Shown piece after piece: positions 50,998 through 63,695 of a DNA stretch of 64,000 nucleotides. The stretch is from Proteles cristata cristata (lineage: Eukaryota; Chordata; Mammalia; Carnivora; Hyaenidae). The stretch spans positions 62,001 through 126,000 of the forward strand of contig JAESUZ010002610.1 in NCBI GenBank assembly GCA_017311185.1, read 5' to 3'. A program made the position numbers and the translations under genes. Below the pieces are notes generated by a model, which saw only the letters and a list, made by a program, of their open reading frames with translations, was not told the DNA's origin and made no database searches. Each line of letters begins with the position of its first letter. Position 1 is the first letter of the stretch.

Positions 50998-53974
50998 CTG
51001 GAGACGAGAGGGACATATGTCCGTGCTGAGCTATGGAAGGCAATGGCTCATACGGGTTTCTTGACTTGCACTGGGAGGGCTGTCCACCAACTCCTATGTA
51101 CCCTGAACTCTGCTCGAAACTTAGAATGGCTCATGCTTTTTTCAACTATAGCATCTTGGAAAGAAAAACCAGTCTCAGTATCTATGTGAATGTGAAGTTT
51201 TCTACCATAATGGACCTCAAGGTTCAAGATGCAGAAACTCTCCCCTTTAAATCTTTTGTTAAAAGAGGTTCCTTCTGGCAGAAATGTAGCGCTGTTAGTG
51301 AGCTGTGTTCCTTTATGACGGTCTAAAGCTCACTGTTGTCACAGCCTCTGGCAGCTTGTAGCCATTCTGCATCCTGAGCTGTATGAAGGGATCCCAGCAA
51401 TGGATTCTGGAGGCTTCTAGGGGCTTTTTTTTTTTTTTTAATCTCTGCCAGCTCCCTTGTCTACCATCTCCCCATAGGTTTCATAGCCTACATCAGGCTG
51501 GTGAGCACTTTTGAAACCCAACCACCTTTCGTGAGCTCTACACCAAGTTACACCTCAAGTCCCAAATCCGAAGGGCACTCAGCTGGCATGCCAGGATCCT
51601 CCAGAGGCTTCTGATAGGGCAGCATCCTCTGTCAGCCCTTCATCCACGCCACCTTGAACAAGACTGTGTGCTGCCGGACTCAGGGAGGCTGCAGGAATGC
51701 GGCATCTTTCAGACCATGTCTCCTTTCCTGTCAAAGAAAAAACGCTGGGTAAATTTCCACACGCCAGTTTCCAACACCTTCCCACTTGCGTGTCCTTTGT
51801 TAACCAGCCCAAGTGTTATTTGATCTGTCCAGGCAGCTGAAACACTGCTTGCTCAGGGAATTCCAGGCTTTGCACTGCCTAGCCAGCCCTCTTGCTGTGA
51901 GCAGTGCTCCCCTGGAAGAGAGAGAAGATGGACTGATTTGATAAGATCATCAAATGGTGCACCTTTTATGTAAATGCCTGCTCCCCAAAGGTTAATGCAC
52001 ACGAATTGTGGGTGGGAATGATTCGCTTCGACTTTTGAGAAATTAATTTGCTATGCTCTCCAAATACATACATCAGCACTTACTGGGAATGTTGAGAGTA
52101 AAAAGTAACTAACTGCAGACAGAAAAGAAAGGATCAATAATTTTTCTTTTCTACTTGAGACCCCTTTCCTTCTATTGCAAATGTCTTTGAATATCCTGAG
52201 GGAATGTGCCATGTGCTGATATTTAATTGCATGTGTACCTCCTGCTTTCCATGGAGGTGGCAAAAGCATACATACCAAGTAAGAAGAAAATTGTATTGCC
52301 ACCCTAAGAAAGGGATTCTCTGCCCAGCAAAGCAGGGCACAGACTTCTCAGCATGACACCAGGACTGGCATGGTAAACTGTATTCTCTTTGATGGTGGGG
52401 ACCTAGCTCTTCAAGGCAATGGCTCAAATCCTACCATGACTGCCCCCTGGTGGCTGCTGACTCAAATTACAGGCATGGAACCTAAGTGGGGAGAAAAAAA
52501 CCTGCAAAAACAATGTAAATTTGGACCTCTGGAGTCAAGGCAATGTTATAGCTTCTGGGGGACAAGCAGATTTATAAGTTTATTAAGTCCATGGACATTC
52601 AGAGAACAGACACTGTACCCTGCACAAAGGAGTGAATCTAGTTCTTCCCATACTATAGGCCCCCTGTAGGAATGCTTTCATATCTGAACTTTGCACAACT
52701 CTGCAAATGTTAAATGAAACAAAACAGTAAAATCAATGTCTGAAATTAAGGGGGAAAATTAAGGGACACAGATGACCTGAAACAGTAAATAACCAGATCT
52801 CCTCTAAAGACTTCTAGAGAAACAGATTTGCCAAGGGTCTGGAACACAGTAATTGCTCAACAGATGTTAGCTGTTGATGACTGTTAAAAATTTCCTTGCA
52901 CTTGAATAAGAGGCACCTAGGATTCTAATGTTTTGACAAACTCTTCAGCAAACCCACCCTGCATGTTTTTATTGGTCCTAGCAACAAAATAACCACAGTC
53001 TTACAGGATTTCAGAGTGGGAAGCGATCAAAGCCAACATGTCCAGTGGTCCTTAACTGGGGATGGTGCCACCCTCATGGGCTCATTTGACCAGAAGTCAC
53101 TACTCGCTTTTAATGCGCAGGGCCAGATTTGCTAGACACCCTGCCAAGCATCTCCATCCATGAATAACTGACACCCACCCCCAAGTGCCAGCACCTCTGG
53201 TGAGAGACAGGATTCTGGCCCAAGTCCTCACTCTGCAGATGAGGGCCCCAAGGCTCAGAGAACAGCAGCTCAATGTCTCTAGCAGACACGGGGGCAATAC
53301 ACATTTGATGAATTGAGAAATGAATAGCACTCACTCTGTTTGAGGATTCCTTGCCCATCAGAGACAGTGCTGGGACCGGCCTCTGAGCTACACCCTGTGG
53401 CCCATGCTAGCGAAGTCCACCTGGATACCTAATTCAGGGGAACAAAAGGACCACCCGAGAGCCCCAGTCCAGCCTCCTCTGGCTCTTGCTGCCCCTCACA
53501 TAACAGAAGCTAAACTAGAGCCTCTTTCACTGTCTCCCCATAGGCCTGGTCCAGTTCCCAAAGGCACAACAAGCAGGCAATCACATATTTTGCTTCATGA
53601 GAGACGCTTAAGCCTTCTTCCCTTTCCAGCTCCCACTGGGTTGTAAACAGACAGGACTGAGCACCTAAGCGAGGAGGAGATGACATCACCAGCAAGCGAG
53701 AGCAGGATTTGTTCCAGATCAGCTGCAATGCAGATAATCTGTGAATAATTAAGCGGTGCTTTATTTATTTGTAAAACTTGTTCCTCTTCCCCTCACGTGG
53801 GGGAGGGACTGTCTCCCCTGCATAGATGCCCGTGTGCATGCGTGCATGTCTGCATCGGTGCAAGTGAGTGGTCTCCCTGACACGCGGTCGGCTTCAGTGG
53901 GCAGGTACCATGTCACCTTGGGAAGACTTGCTTCCAGCCACTGTGCCTTCCTCATGGGCCTCTAAACACACTCT

Positions 53975-54290
53975 TTCAGTTCCTGCCTTCCTTCTTTGCT
54001 TGCACCTTCCCAATTTCTAGAATGTTCTCTTGCTTCCTCCCCACTCGCCAAAGTCCTGCCCATCACTCAGAATCCAGATGGCATCTCCCCTCCGCTCCAG
54101 AGATCCTGTTCCTAAAGTGTCCCCGGTGACATTCTCCCTTGCCTAAACTCCTGCAGTGTTCCTGTGTATGCTGTCTTTGACATTAACCATATACTAAGCT
54201 GGGCTGTTACTGGACATTTCATATGTGTCCATCTCCCAACTGGACTTCAAGCTTCTCCAGTCCAGGGCACAAGGCAGCACTCAGAAACTA
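53975..54290 (+). mobile_element. L2-like fragment
   Basis: TAGAATGTTCTCTTGCTTCC, CAGAATCCAGATGGCATC and CAACTGGACTTCAAGCTTCT match L2 3' landmarks loosely. Confidence 0.55.
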
Positions 54291-54301
54291 TGTGACTTGG
54301 G

Positions 54302-54524
54302 GGGCGCCCTGGGTGGCTCAATCAGTTGAATGTCCAACTCGGCTCACGTCATGATCTCACGGTTCATGGGATCAAGCCCTCCATCAGACTCGGCGCTGAC
54401 AGTGTGGAGCTGCTTCGGATTCTCTCTCTCCTCTCTCTCTGCCCCTTCCCTGCTCACTCTTTCTTTCAAAAAAAAAATAAAAACACTTAGAAAGTTAAAA
54501 AAAAAAAAAAAAAGAAAAGAAAAG
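54302..54524 (+). mobile_element. Carnivore tRNA-Lys SINE
   Basis: Head GGGGCGCCCTGGGTGGCTCA with one extra C and a long A17 tail. The flanks AGAAACTATGTGACTTGG and GGAAACTAAATGGCCTGG are a probable aged duplication. Confidence 0.94.
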
Positions 54525-55788
54525 GAAACTAAATGGCCTGGACGTACATTTGTCCAATGCTGAGGAACATTCATTACGCTACACAGTTGTCCTGCCCACA
54601 TTTCCGAGATGATCTGCCTCCCCTCCCCAATTCTGCTGCTGCAACACAACTTGTTCAAGAGGGCTTTTCTCACAAGCCCCCACCACCCAGACACATCAGA
54701 TTTCTTAACTTCAACCCTCTGGGTATCACCGTCTGCTCAGGCTGCCTCTCTTAGAATTCCAGCACTAACCATGCAGCCATTTCTCTGTTCCCGTGTGAGT
54801 TTACCGTGACTCATCCCTTCTCGGCCCTCTTCACTTTCGAAGTTTCTTTCTATAATTCCTCTAGCGTTTCCACTGTAAACCTTTTGCCTTTCTCCACAGG
54901 TGGACTAATTACAAAACACCTATTACCTAAGATGTCTTGAATTAGTGGTTCATTGTTTGCATGACACACCAGGAGGCACAAGCCGGGCCCTGGAGAGGGC
55001 GGGTCTGGCATCTGGAGGTGCCCACCTGCGCAGAGGAGGCCGTACGGCAACCTCTTAAGGCAAAGCACGGCCACTCTCCACTTGAATTTGGTGACTCAGA
55101 GCTGCTCTGAATCAGGTGTGATTTCAAACCAGGCAGTTGGCATTCACCTTGAAGCAAGAAAAGGTCAGGGGTTCAGCTGTGCTCGAATGACAATGAGCAA
55201 GAAGAATGCATGCAACCCCTGCAAGGGTAGCCCGGGCTCCCATGATGCACGGTGAATGTTATACTAAAACACAGAGGTAGAAATACCAACCCCAGGACCC
55301 TAGCAATGGACCTTCATCTCTCCATCGATTTCCCACGGATTCTCCCGCAATACTTTAGTTGAGGCCAATTAATTATCCTCTCATGCATCCAGCCTTTAAC
55401 ATGTGGAGACAAACCAGAAATGAGATGATGTGTGCCAACTGTCCCTTGCTGGGTTTCCTGGGGAGCTGGTTTACAAAGCAGCTTTGGAAATTCTAAATTT
55501 AGACTCAACTCTGCCTGCTCTGATCCTCCCAAGCCGCATGCTGCTGTTGACTTTCAGCAGAAACTATGGCCCCCAAGGAGGTGCTGATATCTCAGAGACA
55601 GTGCCTTCTTCTCTTGGGCACCCAAAAACTTTCAGGAAATCCTTCTCAGGCAGGGCTGATGTTTACAGTTGAACAGGCTGCACACTGCACAATTCTAGGC
55701 GGCATCATTCACATTATAGTCGAGTCTGTCTGACTCTGAGGTTCATGACCCTAATCACTACAGTCCATGTGCATAAAATCCTCTAGAC

Positions 55789-56008
55789 CAGAGATCAGCA
55801 AATTTTTTCCATAAAGGGCCAGAGAATAAACGTCTAAGGCTTTGCAGGACATACCATCTCTGTTGCAACTACTCAACCCTGCCTTGTGGCACAAAGGCAG
55901 CCATAGATAATCCCTAAACAAAGGGCATGGCTGCATTTCAAAAAAATTTTATTTACAAAAATAGGTTGAAGACTAAATTTGGTTAGGAGACCAGTCTATG
56001 GACCCCTG
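55789..56008 (+). mobile_element. hAT-type non-autonomous DNA transposon
   Basis: A 220-base element starting CAGAGATCAGCAAA and ending GGACCCCTG, with partly matching inverted termini. It is flanked by a perfect 8-base duplication CTCTAGAC (55781-55788 and 56009-56016), which is the hAT hallmark. The body has AAAGGGCCAGAGAATAAACG and TTTTATTTACAAAAATAGG. Confidence 0.92.
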
Positions 56009-56394
56009 CTCTAGACTGTGCTGGAACATTCTCTAGGTAGCTCCTAAGGAGACACGGAAATGTGCCGTAATCCTTTCTGGCTCCTCCTGCTTGGTCTACT
56101 CCCTCCTTGGACTCAGTCCTCTGATGGCCCCTCATGGTGGCGTTACCCCAGGCCTGCCCTCCTTGGGCACTATTCTGGGCTCGGGTCCCCACCCTGGGCC
56201 TAGTTAAGCTTGTTTGCATGTTTCATGGCCTCAGGGCCCACAAGCTACCTTCTATTTCTGCTTCCATTGCTTCTATTTCTGACTCTTTGGAACTGTGGAG
56301 GGTACTGTTGACGTGCCTCACTCGTGCATGCCCACTTGCATTTTCAAAGGCTTTCTGGAGAGGTGGCGAAGGCGACCTGATGCAGATGGAGTAG

Positions 56395-56570
56395 CTAGGC
56401 TGACTAAGGGTCACCATGGGGTCACCATGGGCCAGGAGCTGTGCCTGAGGATTTCAGCTGGGTCTTACCACAACCCCATGAGGTTTGTGTCACACTCCCA
56501 CGAAGCCCCCAGAGGGAAGTGACTTGCCCCACATCATACCACTAGCAGGCGAGGACTCTAAAGGCCACAC
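56395..56570 (+). mobile_element. MIR
   Basis: GCCAGGAGCTGTGCCTGAGG, ACAACCCCATGAGGTTTGTG and AAGTGACTTGCCCCACATC are in MIR order. Confidence 0.65.
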
Positions 56571-56821
56571 TTCTCGGCACCGCAGCATATTATCTGAGCC
56601 CACGTGAGTGATTCCCACCACGAACCACCTAAGCCCAGACCGCCGAGGCCTAGAGAAGGGCCAATTTGGGCATATGCACACCTTCTGGTACTTTTCAAAG
56701 TAAATCAAGAAGCAGCAGTCTTTTCGGTCTGTGTTCAGCCCCAATGTGAAGGCCAAAGTTCATAGCCCATTTTATGGGAACAGAAAGTGAGAAATAGAAC
56801 ATTAAAATGAGTTTCAGAGTT

Positions 56822-57028
56822 GGGGGCACCTGGGTGGCTCAGTAGGTTAAAGGTCCGACTTTGGCTCAGGTCGTGATCTCATGGTTTGTGAGTTCGAGCC
56901 CTGTGTTGAGCTCTGTGCTGACAGTTCAGAGCCTGGAGCCTGCTTTGGATTCAGTGTCTCTCCCTCTCTCTGCCCCTCCCCTGCTCATGCTCTGTCTCTC
57001 AATAATAAAAATGTTAAAAAAGTTTTTT
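56822..57028 (+). mobile_element. Carnivore tRNA-Lys SINE
   Basis: Head GGGGGCACCTGGGTGGCTCA. The duplication AAATGAGTTT(C/A)AGAG is at 56805-56819 and 57029-57043. Confidence 0.95.
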
Positions 57029-58419
57029 AAATGAGTTTAAGAGCAGAGAAAAAAACAAAAACAAAAATACAAAACAATAAGTTTAAGCAACCATAACCCT
57101 GCCTTCCAACTGATCCTTGACCTCTCGGTTAAGGTAAGCCTCAGAAAAGCCTGGGCTGTAGACACTGGCCATCCTAGACGTGAACTGAGCTAAACGTTCT
57201 CCCAGCTTCCTGATGCACAAGGTCCAGGGGCTGACACTGGCTGCCCACCCAGGAAACATTCCCACTTCCTCCGAACGAACAGGAAGCAGGTCTGGGTCAG
57301 TCATTAACGCAGCTGAGTCCAACCAAGGGATGACGCAGACTGATCCTAAGCCAGGGTTTCTCGTCCTCGGCATGACCAACACTGAGCCAGTCATGCTCAG
57401 CTGTGGGGCTGACCTGTGCACTTAGAGGAGGTTCGTCGGCACTCTGGCTTCTACCCACTAGATGCCAGGGTACCCCTGAGCTGAGACAACCAAAATGTCT
57501 TTAAACATCGAAAACTATCGCTGGTGGGGTATGCACACGACTACTCCTGGCTAAGAACCAGGGTCTCAGAGCCACGGCCACCATTCCCAGCAGTACCAGT
57601 ACCGGCCTTTGAGCAGAAGACTTACTGTTTTGTGGGGCTGTAAGGGGCACTGGCGTCACAAGTTTAGCAACCTCGGTCTCAACCCACTAAAGGCCGATGG
57701 CATTTCTGGTTCCTATGACGACAGCCTCACACATTTCCAACACCCCACAGGACGATGGCGTATCCTCTACACATCCCTATTGAGTCAAAATCCCCAGTCC
57801 CCTTTGCCAGCAGTTGGCTTAGGGGTGGTCACATGACCCAGTTCTGCATGGTAAGTATTCAAGGAAAGTCTGCTGCGGGGGAATGTGCTCAGGAAGTTTT
57901 CCTTCCCAAGAAGAAGCACCACTCACATCTTTGGGTGCAGCTGAGGGAGAAAGTGATGTTGGTGCATTAGCAGCCATTTTGAGACCACGTGGAAAGAGGC
58001 TTGGGGACAAAGGCCAGCATAGGAGAGCTAGCACATGAGCCTGGAGTGTTGCCAACACGCGGGGCCACGCCTGGAGATGCTTCCAGCTTTCTTGCCAAGT
58101 GAGGTTGTTAAGCTCTTATGTTGTTCGGGATATTTTTATTGCCTTTTTATTTTCTTTGACTTGAAGTTGAAATTATCTGATAGTAACTTGCCAGGTATGT
58201 GGCTGGTCAGGTGGGAGAGAGAGATACAGAACACAGCTCCTGACCTCAGGAAGTTTGCAGTCCTCTTGAGAAAGAGGAACCACAGCAATTACAGAAACAG
58301 GGAGGAGCACTCGGGGACTAACTTCGTGACTCCCACAGCAAGTGTAGGAGTTAGGATGAGGAGGCCGACTCAGGACTAACCAGCCAGAGAAGCCCCTTGG
58401 AGGATGTGGAAGGCAGCTT

Positions 58420-58890
58420 CGAAGATGGCTACCCTGATCGCCACCTGAATGGCTTCAGGCCCTGTGTAATCCCCACCTCTTAAGAACGTGCTAGATTTTC
58501 AGACTTGCTTTTAAGAAACAGAATGGCAGAAGTAATGAGAGGTCAATCCTGAGACGGAGTTATAAAGACTGTGGCTTCCATCTTGGGTGATCACTCTCAG
58601 GGAAGCCAGTGGCCATGCCCTAAGGCAGCCATAGGATGACATCCACATGAGTTCTTGCAAGGGGACCTTCTTAAGCCATCAAGGGAGCAAGTCTGGAAGG
58701 AGACCTTCCCAGAGGTGAGCCATGAGGGGACTACAGCCCTGGCCACAGCCTGATGAAGTCTCGTGAGACATCTCATGTCCCAGGCACCTGGCTAAGCAGT
58801 ACCAAGTTTCCTGACCACAAAAAGCGCGTGTCAATAAATGTTTAAGCTGCTAAATTTTAGCATGTTTGTAATATAGCAATAGATGGAGAG
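58420..58890 (+). mobile_element. Ancient LTR-like repeat, uncertain
   Basis: ACTGTGGCTTCCATCTTGGG, GGGAAGCCAGTGGCCATGCC, CAATAAATGTTTAAGCTGCT and GTAATATAGCAATAGATG resemble the order of an old mammalian LTR-type repeat. I cannot name the family. Confidence 0.5.
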
Positions 58891-60989
58891 GAGAAACTTG
58901 GAGATCTGCAGTTCTTGACTTGCATTTCCAAGATGGAGAAGAGGCAAACTGGGCTGGAGACTGAGAATTCTTGGGCCAGAGGTCCTGGGTCTTAGCTGGC
59001 TTGGATCTCATCATAATCCGGAGCCAGACAGAGCCTTGGGCAGGGGGGAATCTTTAGCTCTCATTTTTCATTGATATAGCCCCCGGGTCTTGTCTTGTGT
59101 CTGGCATACAGTAGGGACTCAAGAAATAAATGCCATTTGGCACAGGAATGGCTACGTGTTCACAGTAAGGTTTTGGTGATGACAAAGTACACCCCGAATG
59201 GAAAGACAAATGAAAAACATGTCTCTGAAGCCCAGGTCAGAAAGCTTTTTGAATCCCCCACAGGATGAGTGGCAGGGAAAGGTGGGGGTTCAAGCACAGG
59301 AGCCACACAGGCCCCAAAAGAGCATGGTGACTGGAAGCTGTTTCCTCAGCAAGGAAGGGAGGGCTGGTCCGGAGGTGGTTAGCACTGTGCTCTCTCTAAT
59401 TTTGCTCACAGGGACGGAGATGGGTCTTGCCCTGGGTGGCAGCAGTGATGCTCCCAGGAATCCGGAGCAACAGCTCTTCCGCACTCCCGGGTTTTGACAC
59501 GAAGTACGACTCCCTCTACCCAGGAGGTGAGCTGGCTGGAGGAGGTCAAGGCAAGTGACCCGGGAGGGAGGCCTTTCCTCTTTGTGGAAACCCAGGTGTG
59601 CAGGCAGGCAGGGGCTGCAAACGCTCTGGCCTGTGATGCCAACTCAGGCTGCATTTCCTGTGTCCGCGCTGCCCCCGTGCCCAGCACCACCACCCACTGA
59701 GGTCCCAAGGTGCCCTTCAAACACCAGCTGGCAGGACGGCAACCCAGCCAAGCCAAAGGCATTCCTATACATATGTCTAGAGCAGGGGGGCCCGGCCCCA
59801 GGGAGCATCCTCCCCTGGGATATGCAAATGTCTTAATGCTCCTGCCAGGCGGTGATGCCACCCACCCTGGCTTGTTTCCCTTATGCACGTTCCTCGAGAA
59901 CAGACGGTGAGAAACAGGAGAACCTCTTTTGTCTTCATCCCTCTGACAGGGAGCGAGAGGAGAGCTCTCGGAGGGCTGGGAGAAAAGAGTGAGCGGAAGG
60001 ACCATCAGACCGTGGGGTTGTTACTTCCTCCCCTAAAGGCAAAGTCCGGGAGCCTTCAGTTCAGTCTCTGCTCTGCCTTTTCTCTTGAAAATTACATAAC
60101 CAGCCAGGGAGAACAAAGGCTTTCCCGGCCTCGCATTGATACTGACAGGGCACGAAGAGACATTCTGGCAGCGCTGCCGGAGTGCCATGCCCACGTCAGG
60201 GCAAAGCTGTGGAGGGGAGCGGTGCGGGTCCCCGCGTGTGAAGTGTGGGCGCTGGTCACCACTGGCTGCGGAGGCGGGACCTGTCCAGGCCTGAGGCCGC
60301 AAGTCTGACTCCAGCATCGATCACAAGAGTGTGTGGGCCACTGTTTCATTCTGATGTCAGCCGACTCCTACACTTGACTTTTGTAGATTCAAGGGGAAAT
60401 TTCTTATCTGTTCCTTTTTTTCCCAAGGAAAGAAACCTGGGATAGCTGAAGATGTCTTTCAAAATTTAAATCAGGGCACTTATAGCTTCCATGGCTAAAT
60501 AAGGTGAGGCCCCATTTGGGGCTTGCTTTGTTTGGACTGTTCTAAAGAGCTGAGAGCCCAGCCAGGGGGCGAAGCTTCTCAAAAGCAGAGTCAGAATCTT
60601 TAATTTCTTCTGCATTTGATTTAGCACCCGCTGTACAGGGCCCACAGCGCACTGTGCCTTCCCTGAATCCGGAGATCGCTCTCTGTGAGGCAAGATGTGA
60701 TAAGACGCTGTGGGAAAGCACAGTGCTGCTGAAGCTCCAGTTCAGACTTGGCATGTCCTAACATTCATGGGACTCCTTACTCCTACCTGGAGAGTCAGCC
60801 TCCGGCAGGGATGTTGAAAAATTCCTAGTTTGTAGCTAAAGGATACAGCATTAAGTTATGTTGCTGTTAGACCAGAAATGGAAACTACGGAAAGAGATCA
60901 CATATATTACTATCAGCCCATTTGGCAGATGTTGGTAACCCGTGATCACCTTCTCTGCCCTGATGAGCCAGGAAAACCAGCATCCCCGA

Positions 60990-61405
60990 GAGCCTCTGCT
61001 AGTGGCCTGGAGCTGACTCTCAGAGCAGAGCCTAGATGCATCTGCAGCCTGCCTCTCTCTGACCTCATGCTGCCATTGCTCGACCTTGGTCCCTGTCCTC
61101 TTCCCCTGGCTAATTCTTACTCATCCTTTGGGTCTAAGTCTAAATGTCCCTTCATCCAGGAAGCCTTCCCTGATGCTCTTTCCCTTCCCCAGGCTGACTT
61201 ATCTGTCAGGCTATGTCTCCTTGTTCCCTCCTCATGTCACTTTTCTCCCTTTCTGTTTCTGCTTTAATTGCTTGTCTTCCGTGTTTGACTGGAAGCTTGG
61301 TGAGGACAGGGACTCCATCCTCTGCGTCACTACAGCCCCAGAGCCTAACCCCTGACCTACTCAATAACAAATAATAAATCTGGGCCGAACAAATGCATCC
61401 TGAGA
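60990..61405 (+). mobile_element. L2 3' end
   Basis: CATCCAGGAAGCCTTCCCTG, TGACTGGAAGCTTGGTGAGG and GACAGGGACTCCATCC, followed by ACTCAATAACAAATAATAAA, match L2. Confidence 0.83.
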
Positions 61406-61799
61406 AGTCCCACACTCCAGACCACTGTTCACAGATTCAAATTTGTAATACGCTCTTCCTCCCCATGAGAGCTGCCAACCAGACATGAGAATTTCACAAG
61501 TCTTGTCTGATTGGAATCCTGCATTCACTCCCTTTAAATTTCACAGTTTCTGACTTTGCTTCCCAAGCCCCACTTCGGACCCAGTCAGTGAATGTGTACA
61601 CATAGCTACCTCTTACTATTCCCATGGAAGCTGATCACGAGGTACAAAGAAATCATTCGTAGAGCAGAAAAAAGTTCCCTCTGCTAGCAATTGTATCTCC
61701 TTGTTCACAAGTGACAGCAGTGGTGTTTTGACAGCTCAGGTGACAACAGTAATCCCTGAACCACAGGGCTGTCACGGCCGAGGAGGAAAGTCATGGGCT

Positions 61800-61910
61800 G
61801 GGGGCCAGGAAACGTGAGTTCTAGTCCTGAGGCTGCCTGGGAGCAAACCAGGAATTTCATATCTGTGAGGTAGGAATAACCACACTACCACACTTCCCCA
61901 TGGGGGTCAG
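61800..61910 (-). mobile_element. MIR-like fragment
   Basis: GAGTTCTAGTCCTGAGGCTG and ATATCTGTGAGGTAGGAATA resemble antisense MIR. Confidence 0.45.
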
Positions 61911-62164
61911 AACAAACGAGGCTGGCGATACAAACATACTTTTGAAAGCAGAAAGTACAAATTAGAGGTAAGCTGTGACCATAACCCACTTATACTAAAA
62001 TAAACACCTTCCATAGGGACCTTAGCTGGGATCTGGGGGGTCAGAGATGCTGCCGTTTCTCATCCCTTGGGCTTGTACCTCCACATTCTTCCAACAGTGA
62101 GTGGCCTCCATGTGGCTTGAAGAGGTATTAGCCCACTAGCTATTGCATGTGCGTTTTAAGTCTT

Positions 62165-62352
62165 TTTAAAGTTTTATTTATTTATATTGAGAAAGGGGTG
62201 GGGGAGAGAGAGAGGGACAGAGAGAATCCCAAGCAGGCTCCATGCTGTCAGTGCAGAGCCCAACACAGGGCTCAGTCTCATAAACCATGAGATCATGACC
62301 TGAGCTGAGATCAAGAGTCAGACACTTAACCAACTGAGCCACCAGGGACCCC
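62165..62352 (-). mobile_element. Carnivore tRNA-Lys SINE
   Basis: AAGTTTTATTTATTTATATT at the start and GAGCCACCAGGGACCCC at the end. The flanks GCGTTTTAAGTCTT (62151-62164) and GATTTTAAGTCTT (62358-62370) form an imperfect duplication. Confidence 0.93.
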
Positions 62353-62534
62353 ACATAGATTTTAAGTCTTGTTTGTTGATGTTGCTGTTACTGTTGTTTT
62401 AGCAGGGGAGGGGAGGGGGGAACTTTAAGCTAAATTATCCCTGTCTTCTGTTATGACCCAGCACACACTGCAACATCCAGCCCAGAACAAAGTGTCTAGC
62501 AATGAATCTATGATGAATCACAGAAGTGGATTAA

Positions 62535-62873
62535 ATTTATGTGCCCCTCTACCAATCCGTATGTTGAAATCCTCATTCCCAATGTGATGGTATTAGGAGG
62601 TGGGGTGTTGAGGAGGTGATCGGATCATGAAGATGGAGCCCTCATGAACTGTATTTGTGTCCTTATAAAAGAGTCCTCGGAGAGCTCTCTTTTCCCTTCC
62701 GCCATGTGAGGACACAATGAGAAGTTGGTGGTCTGCAACTCTGAAGAGGGTCCTTATCAGACACCATGCTGGCTCCCTGATCTTGGGCTTCCAGGCTCTA
62801 GGACCACGAGAAATCAACTTCTGGTATTTATAAGCCAGCCAGTCTATGGTACAGCAGCTAGAACTAAGACACT
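62535..62873 (+). mobile_element. MLT1-type solo LTR (MaLR/ERVL)
   Basis: CGTATGTTGAAATCCTCATT, CCAATGTGATGGTATTAGGA, GGAGCCCTCATGAACTG, GTCCTTATAAAAGAG, CGCCATGTGAGGACACAATG and ATAAGCCAGCCAGTCTATGG appear in MLT1 order. It is a solo LTR with no internal retroviral sequence. Confidence 0.85.
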
Positions 62874-63539
62874 CACCAAGTGACTCATCAAGTCCACTGT
62901 GGCAGCGCTATTTGCTCCATTCTAACTTACCGAACTCTGGGTCCAATGCCCTCTCTTCTGCTCTCCTTGAGAATATCTCCTTCACTGACAGGTGATGAGA
63001 CCCTCAGAGTCAGAACCACATGCGCCAGAGATCCCATCGTAGGAAGAGGACCTCCTGGAGAGGAAACATGTGCTATTGGGCACTTGCTTTCGGAGGGACA
63101 CCAGGGAGTGTCACTTGTCACTGAGGAACTGTGAATCCCCTGCAAGCCCATAAGGGTTTCCACACACACAAAAGCCTCTCATGTCTTGATGGTCAGGGCC
63201 CCATGGGAGGCCACCAATCCCCACTGGACATGAAAAGAGGAGGATATGTAGTGATCAGCCTTCAAATTATGAGCTCCCTGGGGAAGAAGGTAGGTGGCTC
63301 TACTGCTTGGGAAAGTAGGAAGGATGGAAAAGAAAGCAATAGAGGTAACAGAGGAGGAGGAAGCACAGAGGTGGGCGGGGGACCCAGGAACCCACCCCTC
63401 ACCCACCTGAGGCTCTTAAACAAGGCAAAGAACAGGAGCCCTGATGGTAACACTGGGTTTCCCACCAACTGATGGTGACAGCTATGCACTCAGCTGGTCT
63501 GGATTTCATGTGGAGAAAGGCGGCCATCCTTGACTTGGA

Positions 63540-63695
63540 GTGTAGATCGGTGCCAGGTCAGTCTATACAAATTGCAGTGGGAACCAATGCTCCCTCCCTT
63601 GAGAGATGAGGAAACTGAGGCCAAGGAAAGGGAAATGATTCTTTCAAGGTCAGTCCAAGAGTCAGGGACCAGGCATTGTAGAGTGCCCAGCCTGC
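63540..63695 (+). mobile_element. MIR-like fragment
   Basis: GATGAGGAAACTGAGGCCAA and TTCTTTCAAGGTCAGTCCAA match the MIR core and the region after it. Confidence 0.55.

Noticed and set aside
59406..60005. A 199-codon open frame on the minus strand, one of the longest outside MAPK4
   Set aside because: The translation has no recognisable domain, low-complexity composition and no conserved start or splice context. It overlaps open frames on the other strand, so chance is the simplest reading.
62401..62421. G-rich GGGGAGGGGAGGGGGG as a G-quadruplex
   Set aside because: Only three clear G tracts with one-base loops. A quadruplex is possible only by splitting a tract, so I do not list it as a feature.
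62535..62873. A possible retroviral provirus next to the LTR
   Set aside because: Only a solo MLT1-type LTR is present. No gag, pol or env-like frame is visible within the window on either side.
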